Shown here one piece after another: positions 47,670 to 55,300 of a stretch of DNA of 64,000 nucleotides. The position numbers and the translations under genes were made by a program. The DNA comes from Arthrobacter zhaoxinii. Its GTDB lineage: Bacteria; Actinomycetota; Actinomycetes; Actinomycetales; Micrococcaceae. The notes under the pieces were generated by a model. That model was not told the DNA's origin, did no database searches, and saw only the letters and a program-made list of their open reading frames with translations. Where the stretch lies: positions 806,001 through 870,000 of the forward strand of contig NZ_CP104275.1 in assembly GCF_025244925.1 (NCBI RefSeq), written 5' to 3'. Numbering within the stretch: the first letter of the stretch is position 1; each line of letters starts with the position of its first letter.

Positions 47670-47689
47670 TTGATAAGCAACCTGATGGT
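47670..47689. promoter_or_regulatory. 20-bp motif shared with 42598-42617 (candidate operator)
   Basis: Plus strand reads TTGATAAGCAACCTGATGGT. It lies between the divergent GNAT-like gene and the DUF6318 operon, about 120 bp before the latter, in the opposite orientation to the katA copy. It contains the short inverted repeat AACC-TGAT-GGTT. Confidence 0.5.
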
Positions 47690-47808
47690 TACAACCACTC
47701 TGGTGCCCTGTGGATAAGTCGCTAGGCTCTGCACCGGCCTGACTACTATGGCCGAACCGGCTGCCGAATCCTGTGTTTCGCGGCCTACCCAACCTTGGGG
47801 GTTTTCGA

Positions 47809-48483
47809 ATGCGTAGAAGTTCCGTTCCCCGTGATTCGGTGCGGTTGAAACTCCTGGCTGCTGTCACCGCGGTGCCGTTGCTCTTCCTGACGGCGTGTTC
47901 GGGGGCGTCCGGGGATCCCGGGGGAGGGGAGTCGGCCCCGGGGCAGACGTCCTCGACGACGGCGTCGCCCACTCCCACGCCGACGCCGACTCCCACGCCG
48001 AGCGCCAAGTACAAGCCGGCGTCGGCTGAGGGCCCGGCGGAGAATGTCCCGCTGCCGGTGATGCCGGAGGAAGCGAAGGTGCAGTCGAAGGAAGGACTCG
48101 AGGCGTTCGCCCGGTACTGGTATGAAGCGGCAAACTACGGATACGAAACCGGAGACGTTGGGCTGGTTCAGGCGGTGAGCAGCCCGGATTGCACAACTTG
48201 CTTGAACTACTACGGGGTGGTCAAGGCTGGGTTTGCTGATGGAGCTTGGATGGCGAAGTCTCAAATTGACGTCCAAGACGCCTACTCGGAGCTTCTCCTC
48301 ACCCCCGAAAACAGGTACCAAGCGGTCGTTCAGCTGCGGCAGGATGACATGGAGTACTACGCTACTGCAGGCCACATACGCACTGACGAGAGTCGACCCA
48401 TGCCATCGGCTCAACTCTTCGAGGCCACCTGGTCAGGTCAGCAATGGACAGCAGCCAACATAGCGACGCTCAAGGCTGGTTGA
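47809..48483 (+). CDS. DUF6318 family lipoprotein (1)
   Basis: 224 residues. Signal peptide with lipobox LTAC (Cys about 30), a Thr/Pro repeat linker (TPTPTPTPTP), then the DUF6318 domain: YKPASAEGPAENVPLPVMPEEAKVQSKEGLEAFARYWYEAANYGYETGDVGLVQAVSSPDCTTCLNYYGVV. A C-x2-C pair (DCTTCLNY) may form a disulphide. The family is restricted to actinobacteria as far as I know, without a defined role; predicted to be anchored on the outer face of the membrane. First gene of a three-gene cluster with a paralogue at 49381. Confidence 0.82.
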   Translation: MRRSSVPRDSVRLKLLAAVTAVPLLFLTACSGASGDPGGGESAPGQTSSTTASPTPTPTPTPTPSAKYKPASAEGPAENVPLPVMPEEAKVQSKEGLEAFARYWYEAANYGYETGDVGLVQAVSSPDCTTCLNYYGVVKAGFADGAWMAKSQIDVQDAYSELLLTPENRYQAVVQLRQDDMEYYATAGHIRTDESRPMPSAQLFEATWSGQQWTAANIATLKAG

Positions 48484-48490
48484 CTCTTCT

Positions 48491-49387
48491 ATGAGTATCT
48501 ATGGAACTGTTCGCCATTCCTTAATCGGCCTGACCGCCAGTCTTCTAGTGCTCTGCGTCGCGGGAGGTGCTGCCGCCACCACAAGTGGAGACATCATCGG
48601 AAATGGCGATGTACGGGGAGAGGTCTACCAGGAGGATCCAAGCAGTGGAATGTGGACCCAGATGCCAGTTGGCATCCCAGATGATCCCTTCGGGTTTCGT
48701 TTCGAGCCGGTCTGTTTCGACCACCTGGCTGGAAACGTGGAGTGTCTGGCCGCAAACCAAGCTGCTTGTACGGCCGGGGAAAACGGGCGGTTGGTCTTCT
48801 GGTTCAGGGGCCTGAAGATTCGGGACCGTGCATTGTGGGAAAAGGTCGAGGAAACACCCTCGTGCATTTACTCGGAAGAGCCGGTGGACGTCGGGGAGCG
48901 GATCCAGGAGCAGATCCTGACTGCGTTCCAGGAACGCCCGATCGCTGCCGGGAAACTCACCCTCCAGCCCAGCCCGCACACCCTGGTCGGGATGGAAACC
49001 AACGTCTACGTTGAGGCTGCTGAGCAGGTCTTCGAAATGGTTCTTCTGGACCAGACGATCAGGATAATTGCCACCCCCACCGAATACGAAGTGAACTACG
49101 GCGACGGCTCCGTCTACGGTCCCACTGGTGTTCCGGGAGGACCCCTGCATCAGGACCGCTGGGGTGAGCAGACCCAAACCAGTCACCAATACTCGGTCAG
49201 TGGGGACTATCTGGTGGGAGCGACGGTCCACTTCTCCGGAACGTACTCGGTGAACGGCGGACCGATGATTCCCATTGACGGACGCGCAGCGGTGTCCTCC
49301 GAACCTCAGACTCTGCGTGTGTGGCGGGCGGAAACCCGCAGCGTCGCCGACAACTGCTTGGTCAACCCCGGAGGTGTTGGATGCTAG
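48491..49387 (+). CDS. Exported protein, PKD-like, of the DUF6318 operon
   Basis: 298 residues with an N-terminal signal or anchor segment (about 8-30). A central stretch (YEVNYGDGSVYG...TSHQYSVSGDYLVGATVHFSGTYSVNGG) has the GDGS and YSxxGxY pattern of PKD-type beta sandwiches. Several Cys (CFDHLAGNVECLAANQAAC, CLVNPGGVGC) suggest disulphides outside the cell. It starts 7 bp after the first DUF6318 gene and overlaps the second by 7 bp. Composition is visibly lower in GC than the window average, hinting at transfer. Function unknown; a surface role is inferred. Confidence 0.75.
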   Translation: MSIYGTVRHSLIGLTASLLVLCVAGGAAATTSGDIIGNGDVRGEVYQEDPSSGMWTQMPVGIPDDPFGFRFEPVCFDHLAGNVECLAANQAACTAGENGRLVFWFRGLKIRDRALWEKVEETPSCIYSEEPVDVGERIQEQILTAFQERPIAAGKLTLQPSPHTLVGMETNVYVEAAEQVFEMVLLDQTIRIIATPTEYEVNYGDGSVYGPTGVPGGPLHQDRWGEQTQTSHQYSVSGDYLVGATVHFSGTYSVNGGPMIPIDGRAAVSSEPQTLRVWRAETRSVADNCLVNPGGVGC

Positions 49388-50049
49388 GCAGGCACAAATT
49401 TCCGGCGAGCATTGCCTCGCTAATGCTGCTCGGGGCAGGACTCGTAGGCTGCTCCAGCACTGCCGGGGAGCCGGGCAGTGCTTCACCAACGCCAACGCCG
49501 GAAGTGTCTTCCGCTTCGCCAACACCCCGGCCCACCCCTAGATACAAGCCGGCGTCAGAAAAGGGGCCGGCTGAGTATGTTCGCATTCCGTTGCTGCCAG
49601 AGGAAGCCAAGGTCGCGTCCAAGGAGGGTCTGGAGGCGTTCGCGCAGTACTGGTACGAGGCTGCGAACTATGGTTACGAGACCGGTGTGGTTAGCCTCGT
49701 TCAGGTGATCAGTACTCCTGATTGTGAAACATGTTCCAACTACGTTAAAGAGGTTGAAGCGGGGTTTAGGAACGATGACTGGATGGCTAAATCGAGGCTA
49801 GACGTCGCAGAGACCCACTCGGACTATGTATTGACCCCGGAGGGGCGGTATCAGGCACTGGTCCATTTCCGGCAAGAGAAGATGGAGTTCTACGGTCCCG
49901 AAGGCCTGCAGGGCGAGTACGAACCCGTTTCAAGTATGGTGCAGCTTTTCGAAGCAGTATGGATCGAAGACCACTGGGCTGCCGCCAACATCGCGACCAT
50001 GCAAACACCCGGCATCTGCATGATCGACCCAACAAATCACAGCTGTTAA
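49381..50049 (+). CDS. DUF6318 family lipoprotein (2)
   Basis: 222 residues, paralogous to 47809-48483. Lipobox GLVGC (about residue 24), a Pro/Thr/Ser linker, then RYKPASEKGPAEYVRIPLLPEEAKVASKEGLEAFAQYWYEAANYGYETG and a C-x2-C pair in DCETCSNY. The C-terminus carries an extra Cys-containing tail (GICMIDPTNHSC). It overlaps the preceding gene by 7 bp. The interior uses more A/T-rich codons (about 49700-49800) than its neighbours. Confidence 0.82.
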   Translation: MLGRHKFPASIASLMLLGAGLVGCSSTAGEPGSASPTPTPEVSSASPTPRPTPRYKPASEKGPAEYVRIPLLPEEAKVASKEGLEAFAQYWYEAANYGYETGVVSLVQVISTPDCETCSNYVKEVEAGFRNDDWMAKSRLDVAETHSDYVLTPEGRYQALVHFRQEKMEFYGPEGLQGEYEPVSSMVQLFEAVWIEDHWAAANIATMQTPGICMIDPTNHSC

Positions 50050-50840
50050 ACCGCGTCAGGCCGCGGCACCGCAAACAGTGTCCGGGGATCCTGCAGCACC
50101 GCCGGATACGCGAATGCAGAGCGGGGGATTTCGCCCGTCAGCTTTACCTGCCGCACCGCCGTATCGTTCGTGAGTTCCACGGGACCGGCACGACCCAGCA
50201 GCAACCGGGTGCGGTCGGCAGGGGAAAGAACCGCCACCTGGTCCCCGTCGTCCACGTCCTCCAGTAACCGAACCAGCTGCCGGCCCTTCTTACCGGTGAT
50301 CGGCGTACCCTTCACGGAAAGCATCGGCAGCACAATCGCGGCAGCATCGCCGTCGGGAACGGCCCGCGCCACCCACAGGGCCTGGTCGGGAGCCGGATCC
50401 ACCGGATCGGGAACGTCGGCAGGGGAGGGCCAGACGTAGGGAAGGCCGCCGTCGGTATCCGGAAACAGGGGGCCGTAAACCTCCGGAGACTTTTCAATCA
50501 GGTTTGAGCGGTGGCTGCGGTGCAGGTCCTCGCCTCCGATCCAGGGCGGAAGGTCGACGTCGGCGTCCGCAGCCTCCGGCGCGAACTCCAGGATCTGTTC
50601 CCGGACGGTATCGGCATGCCCGCGGGCGATCCACTCGTCCGTCATCGCCAGCCCGTAGGCGGTGAGAGCCGGCACGAAGCCCTTCCACATCAGCAGGGCG
50701 GGGTGGCGCTGCCAGCCGTAGTCGGGCACCACCAGCCCGCGCAGCAGCTGCAGGGTTTCCACCCGCTGCTTACCGAGCCGCGCCTGGTCCAGGACGGCGG
50801 CGCTGCGGGCGAAACTCGGATACGGAAGGAAGGTCTGCAC
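50046..50840 (-). CDS. MSMEG_6728-like protein (pyrimidine-dimer glycosylase-like)
   Basis: 264 residues. The N-terminal FLPYPSFARSAAVLDQARLGKQRVETLQLLRGLV resembles the Pyr_dimer glycosylase-like family known from MSMEG_6728, and YGWQRHPALLMWKGFVPALTAYGLAMTDEWIARGHAD continues it. The second half (WVARAVPDGDAAAIVLPMLSVKGTPITGKKGRQLVRLLEDV) has no assigned role. A DNA-repair link is inferred only from the domain. The stop codon overlaps the convergent DUF6318 gene. Confidence 0.75.
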   Translation of the reverse strand: MQTFLPYPSFARSAAVLDQARLGKQRVETLQLLRGLVVPDYGWQRHPALLMWKGFVPALTAYGLAMTDEWIARGHADTVREQILEFAPEAADADVDLPPWIGGEDLHRSHRSNLIEKSPEVYGPLFPDTDGGLPYVWPSPADVPDPVDPAPDQALWVARAVPDGDAAAIVLPMLSVKGTPITGKKGRQLVRLLEDVDDGDQVAVLSPADRTRLLLGRAGPVELTNDTAVRQVKLTGEIPRSAFAYPAVLQDPRTLFAVPRPDAV

Positions 50841-50852
50841 GGGCCTAGTCTG

Positions 50853-51410
50853 TCACTGCCGGACGGCGCCGAGCCGCCGGACCATGATCAGGTCCCGGAA
50901 GATGTTGGCTCCCACCTGGAAGGACCGGCGTCCGGAAGTCTGGAATCCGGACTTGCGGTAAAAGGACTGGGCCCGCACATTCCGATTGTTCACGCCCAGC
51001 CACAGGGACCGCGCACCGGCGGACTCGGCAGCCCCCGCAGCAGCTTCGATCAGCTGCGCTGCCAGGCCGCTCCCATGTGCCTCCGGGTGAAGGTAGAACT
51101 TGTTCAGCTCAGCAGAGGGTTGCAGAACCCGGCCCGATTCCAGTGCCTCCAGCACGTCAGGATCCGACGGCGGGGCCAACACCAGCAGGCAGTATCCGAT
51201 CAGTCGGCCGTCCTGCCTGGCCACCAGCACCCGCCTGGATTCGTCGGAGAGGTAGCCGCGGAAACGCTCGGCGGAAAGATGCGCCGCAACAAACGCAGCG
51301 CTGTCCTCCGGGGTAACTTCCGGCGGGCAGGCCAGCGGGAAGGTGACAGCGGCCAGCTCTGCGAGCCCGGGGACATCTTCAAGTGCTGCGGGGGAGATCG
51401 TAGCTTGCAC
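50853..51410 (-). CDS. GNAT family N-acetyltransferase
   Basis: 185 residues: LIGYCLLVLAPP, ELNKFYLHPEAHGSGLAAQLIEAAAGAAESAGARSLWLGVNNRNVRAQSFYRKSGFQTSGRRSFQVG is the complete acetyl-CoA-binding core, with HGSGLA as the pyrophosphate loop. It acetylates an unknown amine. GTG 51410 is chosen where conserved sequence starts; GGAAGG is directly upstream but very close. Potentially co-transcribed with the glycosylase-like gene, 12 bp downstream. Confidence 0.85.
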   Translation of the reverse strand: MQATISPAALEDVPGLAELAAVTFPLACPPEVTPEDSAAFVAAHLSAERFRGYLSDESRRVLVARQDGRLIGYCLLVLAPPSDPDVLEALESGRVLQPSAELNKFYLHPEAHGSGLAAQLIEAAAGAAESAGARSLWLGVNNRNVRAQSFYRKSGFQTSGRRSFQVGANIFRDLIMVRRLGAVRQ

Positions 51411-51478
51411 CCTTCCAGCATAGGCACCGACGCCGGCAGGAAATGCCCGGCGGGCGTCGGTGCGGGGCGTACCGAAAA

Positions 51479-52114
51479 TCAGTACCGTTCGTACAGCTCG
51501 CCTACCTGCAGGGCGGTATCCACTATGTTGTCCGGGCCAGGCAGCGGGCACGCCCAGGACTCGTCATAGGCACAGGACGGGTTGTAGAGGAAGTTGAAAT
51601 CCAGCACCAGGCTGCCGGGCAGGGAACCCTGGCCGAGGTCCGCACCCTTGATCGTGTCCAGCAGGTACCGGCCGCCGCCGTAACTGCCGCCGTCGACGCC
51701 GGAGGTGGCGTCCCGGACGGGAATGAAGATTCCGCCGCCGTAGGAGTCCAGCTGCCAGACCGCGAGGCTGCCTACGCCGTCGGCACGGACCGTGCCGAGC
51801 CGGGTGAACGGAACCACGCCGTCCGTGCCGGTGGCGACCTCCATCTTCTGCCCCGCGCCGTCGTCGTCAATCACTGCCTCAAACCGGAACGCAGGATCGT
51901 AACGGGCAGTCCGCAGCCCGCGGAAGCGGCGGCGCACGTCCTCGGGAAGGGGCGACGCCGGGTGGGTACCGAAGAGCCGGTCCCGCCCGGTGGCCCACAA
52001 CGCATGGGAGTGCGACGCCGGGAATCCCTCGGCGGATCGCCTCGCCTGCTCGTAAAGGGCAAACACGTTACGGCGCCAATCGGCGGTGGCCAGGGCTGTG
52101 ACAGGAGAAACCAT
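51479..52114 (-). CDS. DUF1684 family protein
   Basis: 211 residues: WRRNVFALYEQARRSAEGFPASHSHALWATGRDRLFGTHPASPLP, then LAVWQLDSYGGGIFIPVRDATSGVDGGSYGGGRYLLDTIKGADLG and LDFNFLYNPSCAYDESWACPLPGPDN, the typical end with conserved Tyr, Pro, Ser and Cys. The family's role is unknown; hydrolase-like residues are present. Divergent from the TauE paralogue across 22 bp. Confidence 0.88.
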   Translation of the reverse strand: MVSPVTALATADWRRNVFALYEQARRSAEGFPASHSHALWATGRDRLFGTHPASPLPEDVRRRFRGLRTARYDPAFRFEAVIDDDGAGQKMEVATGTDGVVPFTRLGTVRADGVGSLAVWQLDSYGGGIFIPVRDATSGVDGGSYGGGRYLLDTIKGADLGQGSLPGSLVLDFNFLYNPSCAYDESWACPLPGPDNIVDTALQVGELYERY

Positions 52115-52136
52115 TCGTTCAGCGTAATGTGTTCGA

Positions 52137-52883
52137 GTGACTACCGGACTCCTCATCGTGGTGCTCGTCGCCATCTTCATCGGCGCGATCGCCCAGCGGA
52201 TCGCCGGCCTGGGCTTCGCGCTCCTGATTTCCCCGTTCCTTGTCATCATCCTGGGCTCCCACGGGGGAGTGCTGATGGTGAACATCTGCGGGCTGGTTTC
52301 TTCGCTGCTGATTATGTCCCGCGTCTGGCGGGATGTGGACTGGTCCATGTATCGGTGGCTTGCCGTCCCTGCGGTCATTGCCAGCGTTCCGGCGTCGGCG
52401 GCAGCGGTCTTCCTGCCTTCGGCCCCGCTCGCCGTGACGGTGGGCGCCGTCGTCCTCGTGGCGCTGACCATCTCGCTGCTCCTGCAGCGGACTTCGATAG
52501 TGCTTACCGGCAATGTGTCCAAGGCAGTGGCCGGCTTCGCCTCCGGGATCACCAATGCGATGGCCGGCGTCGGGGGCCCGGCCGTCAGCGCGTACGCGTT
52601 GCTTTCCCGGTGGCCGCAGCGGCCGTTCGCCGCCACCCTGCAGCCGTTCTTCGTTACCATCGCCACCGTCACCCTGACATCCAAGCTGCTGCTGGACCCC
52701 GGACAAATGCCGCCGTTCCAGCCCTGGGCATGGGCGCTGATCGGGCTCATGATCGTGGGCGGCATCTACGCCGGCGAGAAACTGCAGCGCTTCATCCGCG
52801 ACGACCAGGCCCGGCTGGCGGTCATTGTTATTGCGTTTATCGGTGCAGCCACGGCGCTGGTCAAGGGCCTGGTGGACCTCTAG
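52137..52883 (+). CDS. TauE/SafE family sulfite/organic-anion exporter (2)
   Basis: 248 residues, paralogue of 39632-40381 with the same two-repeat layout: LLIVVLVAIFIGAIAQRIAGLGFALLISPFLVIILGSHGGVLMVNICG and AVAGFASGITNAMAGVGGPAVSAYALLSRWPQRPFAATLQPFFVTIATVTL. Start GTG. The substrate is unknown; the two copies share most conserved motifs, so they may transport related anions under different control. Confidence 0.87.
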   Translation: MTTGLLIVVLVAIFIGAIAQRIAGLGFALLISPFLVIILGSHGGVLMVNICGLVSSLLIMSRVWRDVDWSMYRWLAVPAVIASVPASAAAVFLPSAPLAVTVGAVVLVALTISLLLQRTSIVLTGNVSKAVAGFASGITNAMAGVGGPAVSAYALLSRWPQRPFAATLQPFFVTIATVTLTSKLLLDPGQMPPFQPWAWALIGLMIVGGIYAGEKLQRFIRDDQARLAVIVIAFIGAATALVKGLVDL

Positions 52884-52954
52884 CAGGCGGAAGTTACCCG
52901 ACTCACGCCGGCGCCTCAACGGGCTGCGCGGAGCAGGATGGCACGATAGAAGCG

Positions 52955-54247
52955 ATGAAAATTTTATTGCGGCCGAAGAAGCCGGGTGTGCCGCCCATGC
53001 CGCTCTGGCTGCAGGGAACCTTCGAACTGGGGCAGGCAGCTGTGCTTTCGGCATTGCTGGTCCTGCTGCCGCTCGTGGGCGTGTGGTTTGCCAACGGTTT
53101 CACCAGTCTGGATTTCGTCTCCCTGGCCCGCCTCGGCGGCCAGGCCTGGCTGCTGATCCACGGGGTGCCGCTGTCCCTGACGTTCCCTGCAGGCGAACTG
53201 GGCGAGGCCGCCGCTACCGGGCTGCTGTCCTTCCTGCCGCTCGGACTGACGCTGATTCCTTTCTTCCTGTCCTGGCGGGCCGGCCGCAGGCTCGCCCGGG
53301 CCTCCTACACCGATCAGCTCTGGCAGGCGCTGCTGGGTGCTCTCGGCACATATGCACTGATCGGGGCCGCTGCAGCGTACTTCTGCAGCACCGATGCAGT
53401 GCGGATCTCCGTGGCGGCCGGGGCGCTGGTGCCCCTGATCGCCGCCGGCGCCGGTCTCATTGTGGGCGCCAGGATCGAGGCAGGGTCCTGGGTGCGGCTG
53501 ATCGGCATGGACCTGACCGACTGGATTGCCCGTACCAGCCAGCATTCCCGCTGGGCCGGCTCCTACATGTGGGCCGCGCTGCGGGCCGGTGCCGTGGGCA
53601 CCGTCGCTGCGCTGGGCCTCTCCGCCCTGCTGCTGGTGGCGGCGCTGGCATTGAACTGGGCCGAGATAACCTCCGTCTACGAACGGCTCGACGCCGGTGC
53701 AGTTGGCGGCGCGGTGCTCACCGTGGTGGAACTGGGGCTGATGCCCAACTTCATGGTCTGGACCCTGGGCTGGGCCTCAGGCGCCGGGTTCTCCCTGGGG
53801 ACCGGCAGCATCATCAGCCCGCTGGAAACCACTGTCGGCCCGTTGCCCGCGGTTCCGGTCCTGGCCGCGCTTCCCGTCGGAACCATGGAATACGGCTATG
53901 TGGCGCTGCTGATCCCGGTGATGGCCGGGATCCTGGCCGGCTGGTGGTTCCTCCGGGAAGGGGAAAACCACTTTGACGAGTGGCTCTCCATCAAGATCCG
54001 TGCCCGCTGGTTTACCGCCCCCGTATCGACGCTGATCCTCGGAGCGATCGTCGGCCTGGTGTCCGGGCTGCTGGCGGCCGGCACCGCCTGCCTGGCCCGG
54101 GGATCCCTGGGCATCGGCCGCTTTGTGGGCCTCGGCCCGGACCCGCTGTGGCTGGGGCTGTGGGTGGCCGCGGAAGTCGGGGTCGGCGTCGTCATCGGTT
54201 ACGCCGTGGGCCCGTGGCTTGAGCGCGAACCCAAGCTGGACGTTTAG
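52955..54247 (+). CDS. DUF6350 family multi-pass membrane protein
   Basis: 430 residues with about ten hydrophobic segments. Conserved stretch GQAWLLIHGVPLSLTFPAGELGEAAATGLLSFLPLGLTLIPFFLSWRAGRRLARAS. The family usually sits immediately upstream of purN in actinobacteria, as here, and its function is unknown. Although an open frame extends 504 codons upstream through DUF1684 and TauE regions, coding and homology begin at ATG 52955. The stop is 4 nt inside the convergent small membrane gene. Confidence 0.85.
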   Translation: MKILLRPKKPGVPPMPLWLQGTFELGQAAVLSALLVLLPLVGVWFANGFTSLDFVSLARLGGQAWLLIHGVPLSLTFPAGELGEAAATGLLSFLPLGLTLIPFFLSWRAGRRLARASYTDQLWQALLGALGTYALIGAAAAYFCSTDAVRISVAAGALVPLIAAGAGLIVGARIEAGSWVRLIGMDLTDWIARTSQHSRWAGSYMWAALRAGAVGTVAALGLSALLLVAALALNWAEITSVYERLDAGAVGGAVLTVVELGLMPNFMVWTLGWASGAGFSLGTGSIISPLETTVGPLPAVPVLAALPVGTMEYGYVALLIPVMAGILAGWWFLREGENHFDEWLSIKIRARWFTAPVSTLILGAIVGLVSGLLAAGTACLARGSLGIGRFVGLGPDPLWLGLWVAAEVGVGVVIGYAVGPWLEREPKLDV

Positions 54248-54675
54248 CGGACCTGCTGGAACGGCAGGTATTCCGCCTCGCAGGCATCCACGCCGTCCAG
54301 AGTGAGTGCGGACCGCATGCAGGATTCGTAGGTCATGGTTTCATCCCAGAGCAGGACCATTCCGGTTAGCCCCAGGGTGGTGAGCGCGGTAATGACCAGG
54401 CCCAGGGAAATCAGGACCGGCATCAGCGGACCCATCCCCCGCCTGGCCACCTTGACCAGGGCGACGACGCCGATCACCAGGGCGGCGATCCCCAGTGCGA
54501 GCGGCAGAAGCTTCCACGGCAGGACCAGGCCGCTGCTCAGCAGCGTGGCCGCCAGCAGGAGCCAGAACACCCGCACGTACTGCACCGTGCTGCGTTTCTG
54601 CTGCTCCGTGGGTGCGGGGCGGTTCTCGGGAGCGGAAAGGGTGGAGGTCTGGTGCTGGGCGCCGTCGTCATTCAT
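54244..54675 (-). CDS. Small membrane protein, hypothetical
   Basis: 143 residues: a hydrophilic N-terminus (1-35), then three hydrophobic helices (about 36-55, 57-75, 82-107) and a short C-terminus with two Cys (SCMRSALTLDGVDACEAEYL). No family recognised. It occupies the space between DUF6350 and purN, and its start lies 41 bp from the divergent purN start. Confidence 0.65.
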   Translation of the reverse strand: MNDDGAQHQTSTLSAPENRPAPTEQQKRSTVQYVRVFWLLLAATLLSSGLVLPWKLLPLALGIAALVIGVVALVKVARRGMGPLMPVLISLGLVITALTTLGLTGMVLLWDETMTYESCMRSALTLDGVDACEAEYLPFQQVR

Positions 54676-54715
54676 GGGTTTAAGCGTAGGGGACGCGGCC
54701 GCCTATGGTGGACGC

Positions 54716-55294
54716 ATGCGCATCGTAGTCCTCGTGTCCGGTACCGGGTCCAACCTTCAGGCAGTGCTGGACGCCGTCCGGGACGGACGGCTTAACGTCG
54801 AGATTGCCGCCGTTGGTTCCGACCGTCCGGGAACGGGCGGGGTCCAGCGCGCCGCCGACGCCGGTTACCCGACCTTCGTGGTTCCCTTCCGCGACTATCC
54901 GGTGCGGGCGGACTGGAACCGGGACCTCACGGAGAAGGTGGCTTCCTACGAACCGGACCTGGTGCTTTCCTCCGGCTTCATGCGGATTGTGGACGAGCAC
55001 TTCATCAATAGGTTCGAGGGACGCTACCTGAACACCCACCCGGCCCTGCTGCCGTCCTTCCCCGGAGCCCACGGCGTACGCGACGCGCTTGCCTACGGGG
55101 TGAAGGTCACCGGCTGCACGGTCCACCTGGCCGACGCCGGCGTCGACACCGGGCCGATCCTGGCCCAGGCCGCCGTCGAAGTGCTCGACGGCGACACCGA
55201 GGAAACCCTGCACGAACGCATCAAGGTCCAGGAACGCCGGCTGCTGATAGAAACGCTGGACCGGATCAGCCGCGACGGCCTGCCCGCGCTGTAA
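54716..55294 (+). CDS. purN: Phosphoribosylglycinamide formyltransferase PurN
   Basis: 192 residues. Folate-binding signature MRIVVLVSGTGSNLQAVLDAV, active-site LSSGFMRIVDEHFINRFEGRYLNTHPALLPSFPGAHGVRDALAYGVKVTGCTVHLADAGVDTGPILAQ with Asn and His of the catalytic HLxN motif and the Asp in DAGVDTGPI. It adds formate from 10-formyl-THF to GAR in purine synthesis. The purH gene follows 2.7 kb downstream, separated by two other genes. ATG 54716. Confidence 0.96.
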   Translation: MRIVVLVSGTGSNLQAVLDAVRDGRLNVEIAAVGSDRPGTGGVQRAADAGYPTFVVPFRDYPVRADWNRDLTEKVASYEPDLVLSSGFMRIVDEHFINRFEGRYLNTHPALLPSFPGAHGVRDALAYGVKVTGCTVHLADAGVDTGPILAQAAVEVLDGDTEETLHERIKVQERRLLIETLDRISRDGLPAL

Positions 55295-55300
55295 CCGCCG

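Noticed and set aside
48480..49900. Mobile element or prophage fragment explaining the lower-GC operon
   Set aside because: No transposase, integrase, inverted ends or target duplication is visible; only composition suggests transfer.
51443..52954. A 504-codon upstream extension of the DUF6350 frame
   Set aside because: The extension overlaps DUF1684 and TauE genes in other frames and has no coding features; DUF6350 starts at ATG 52955.
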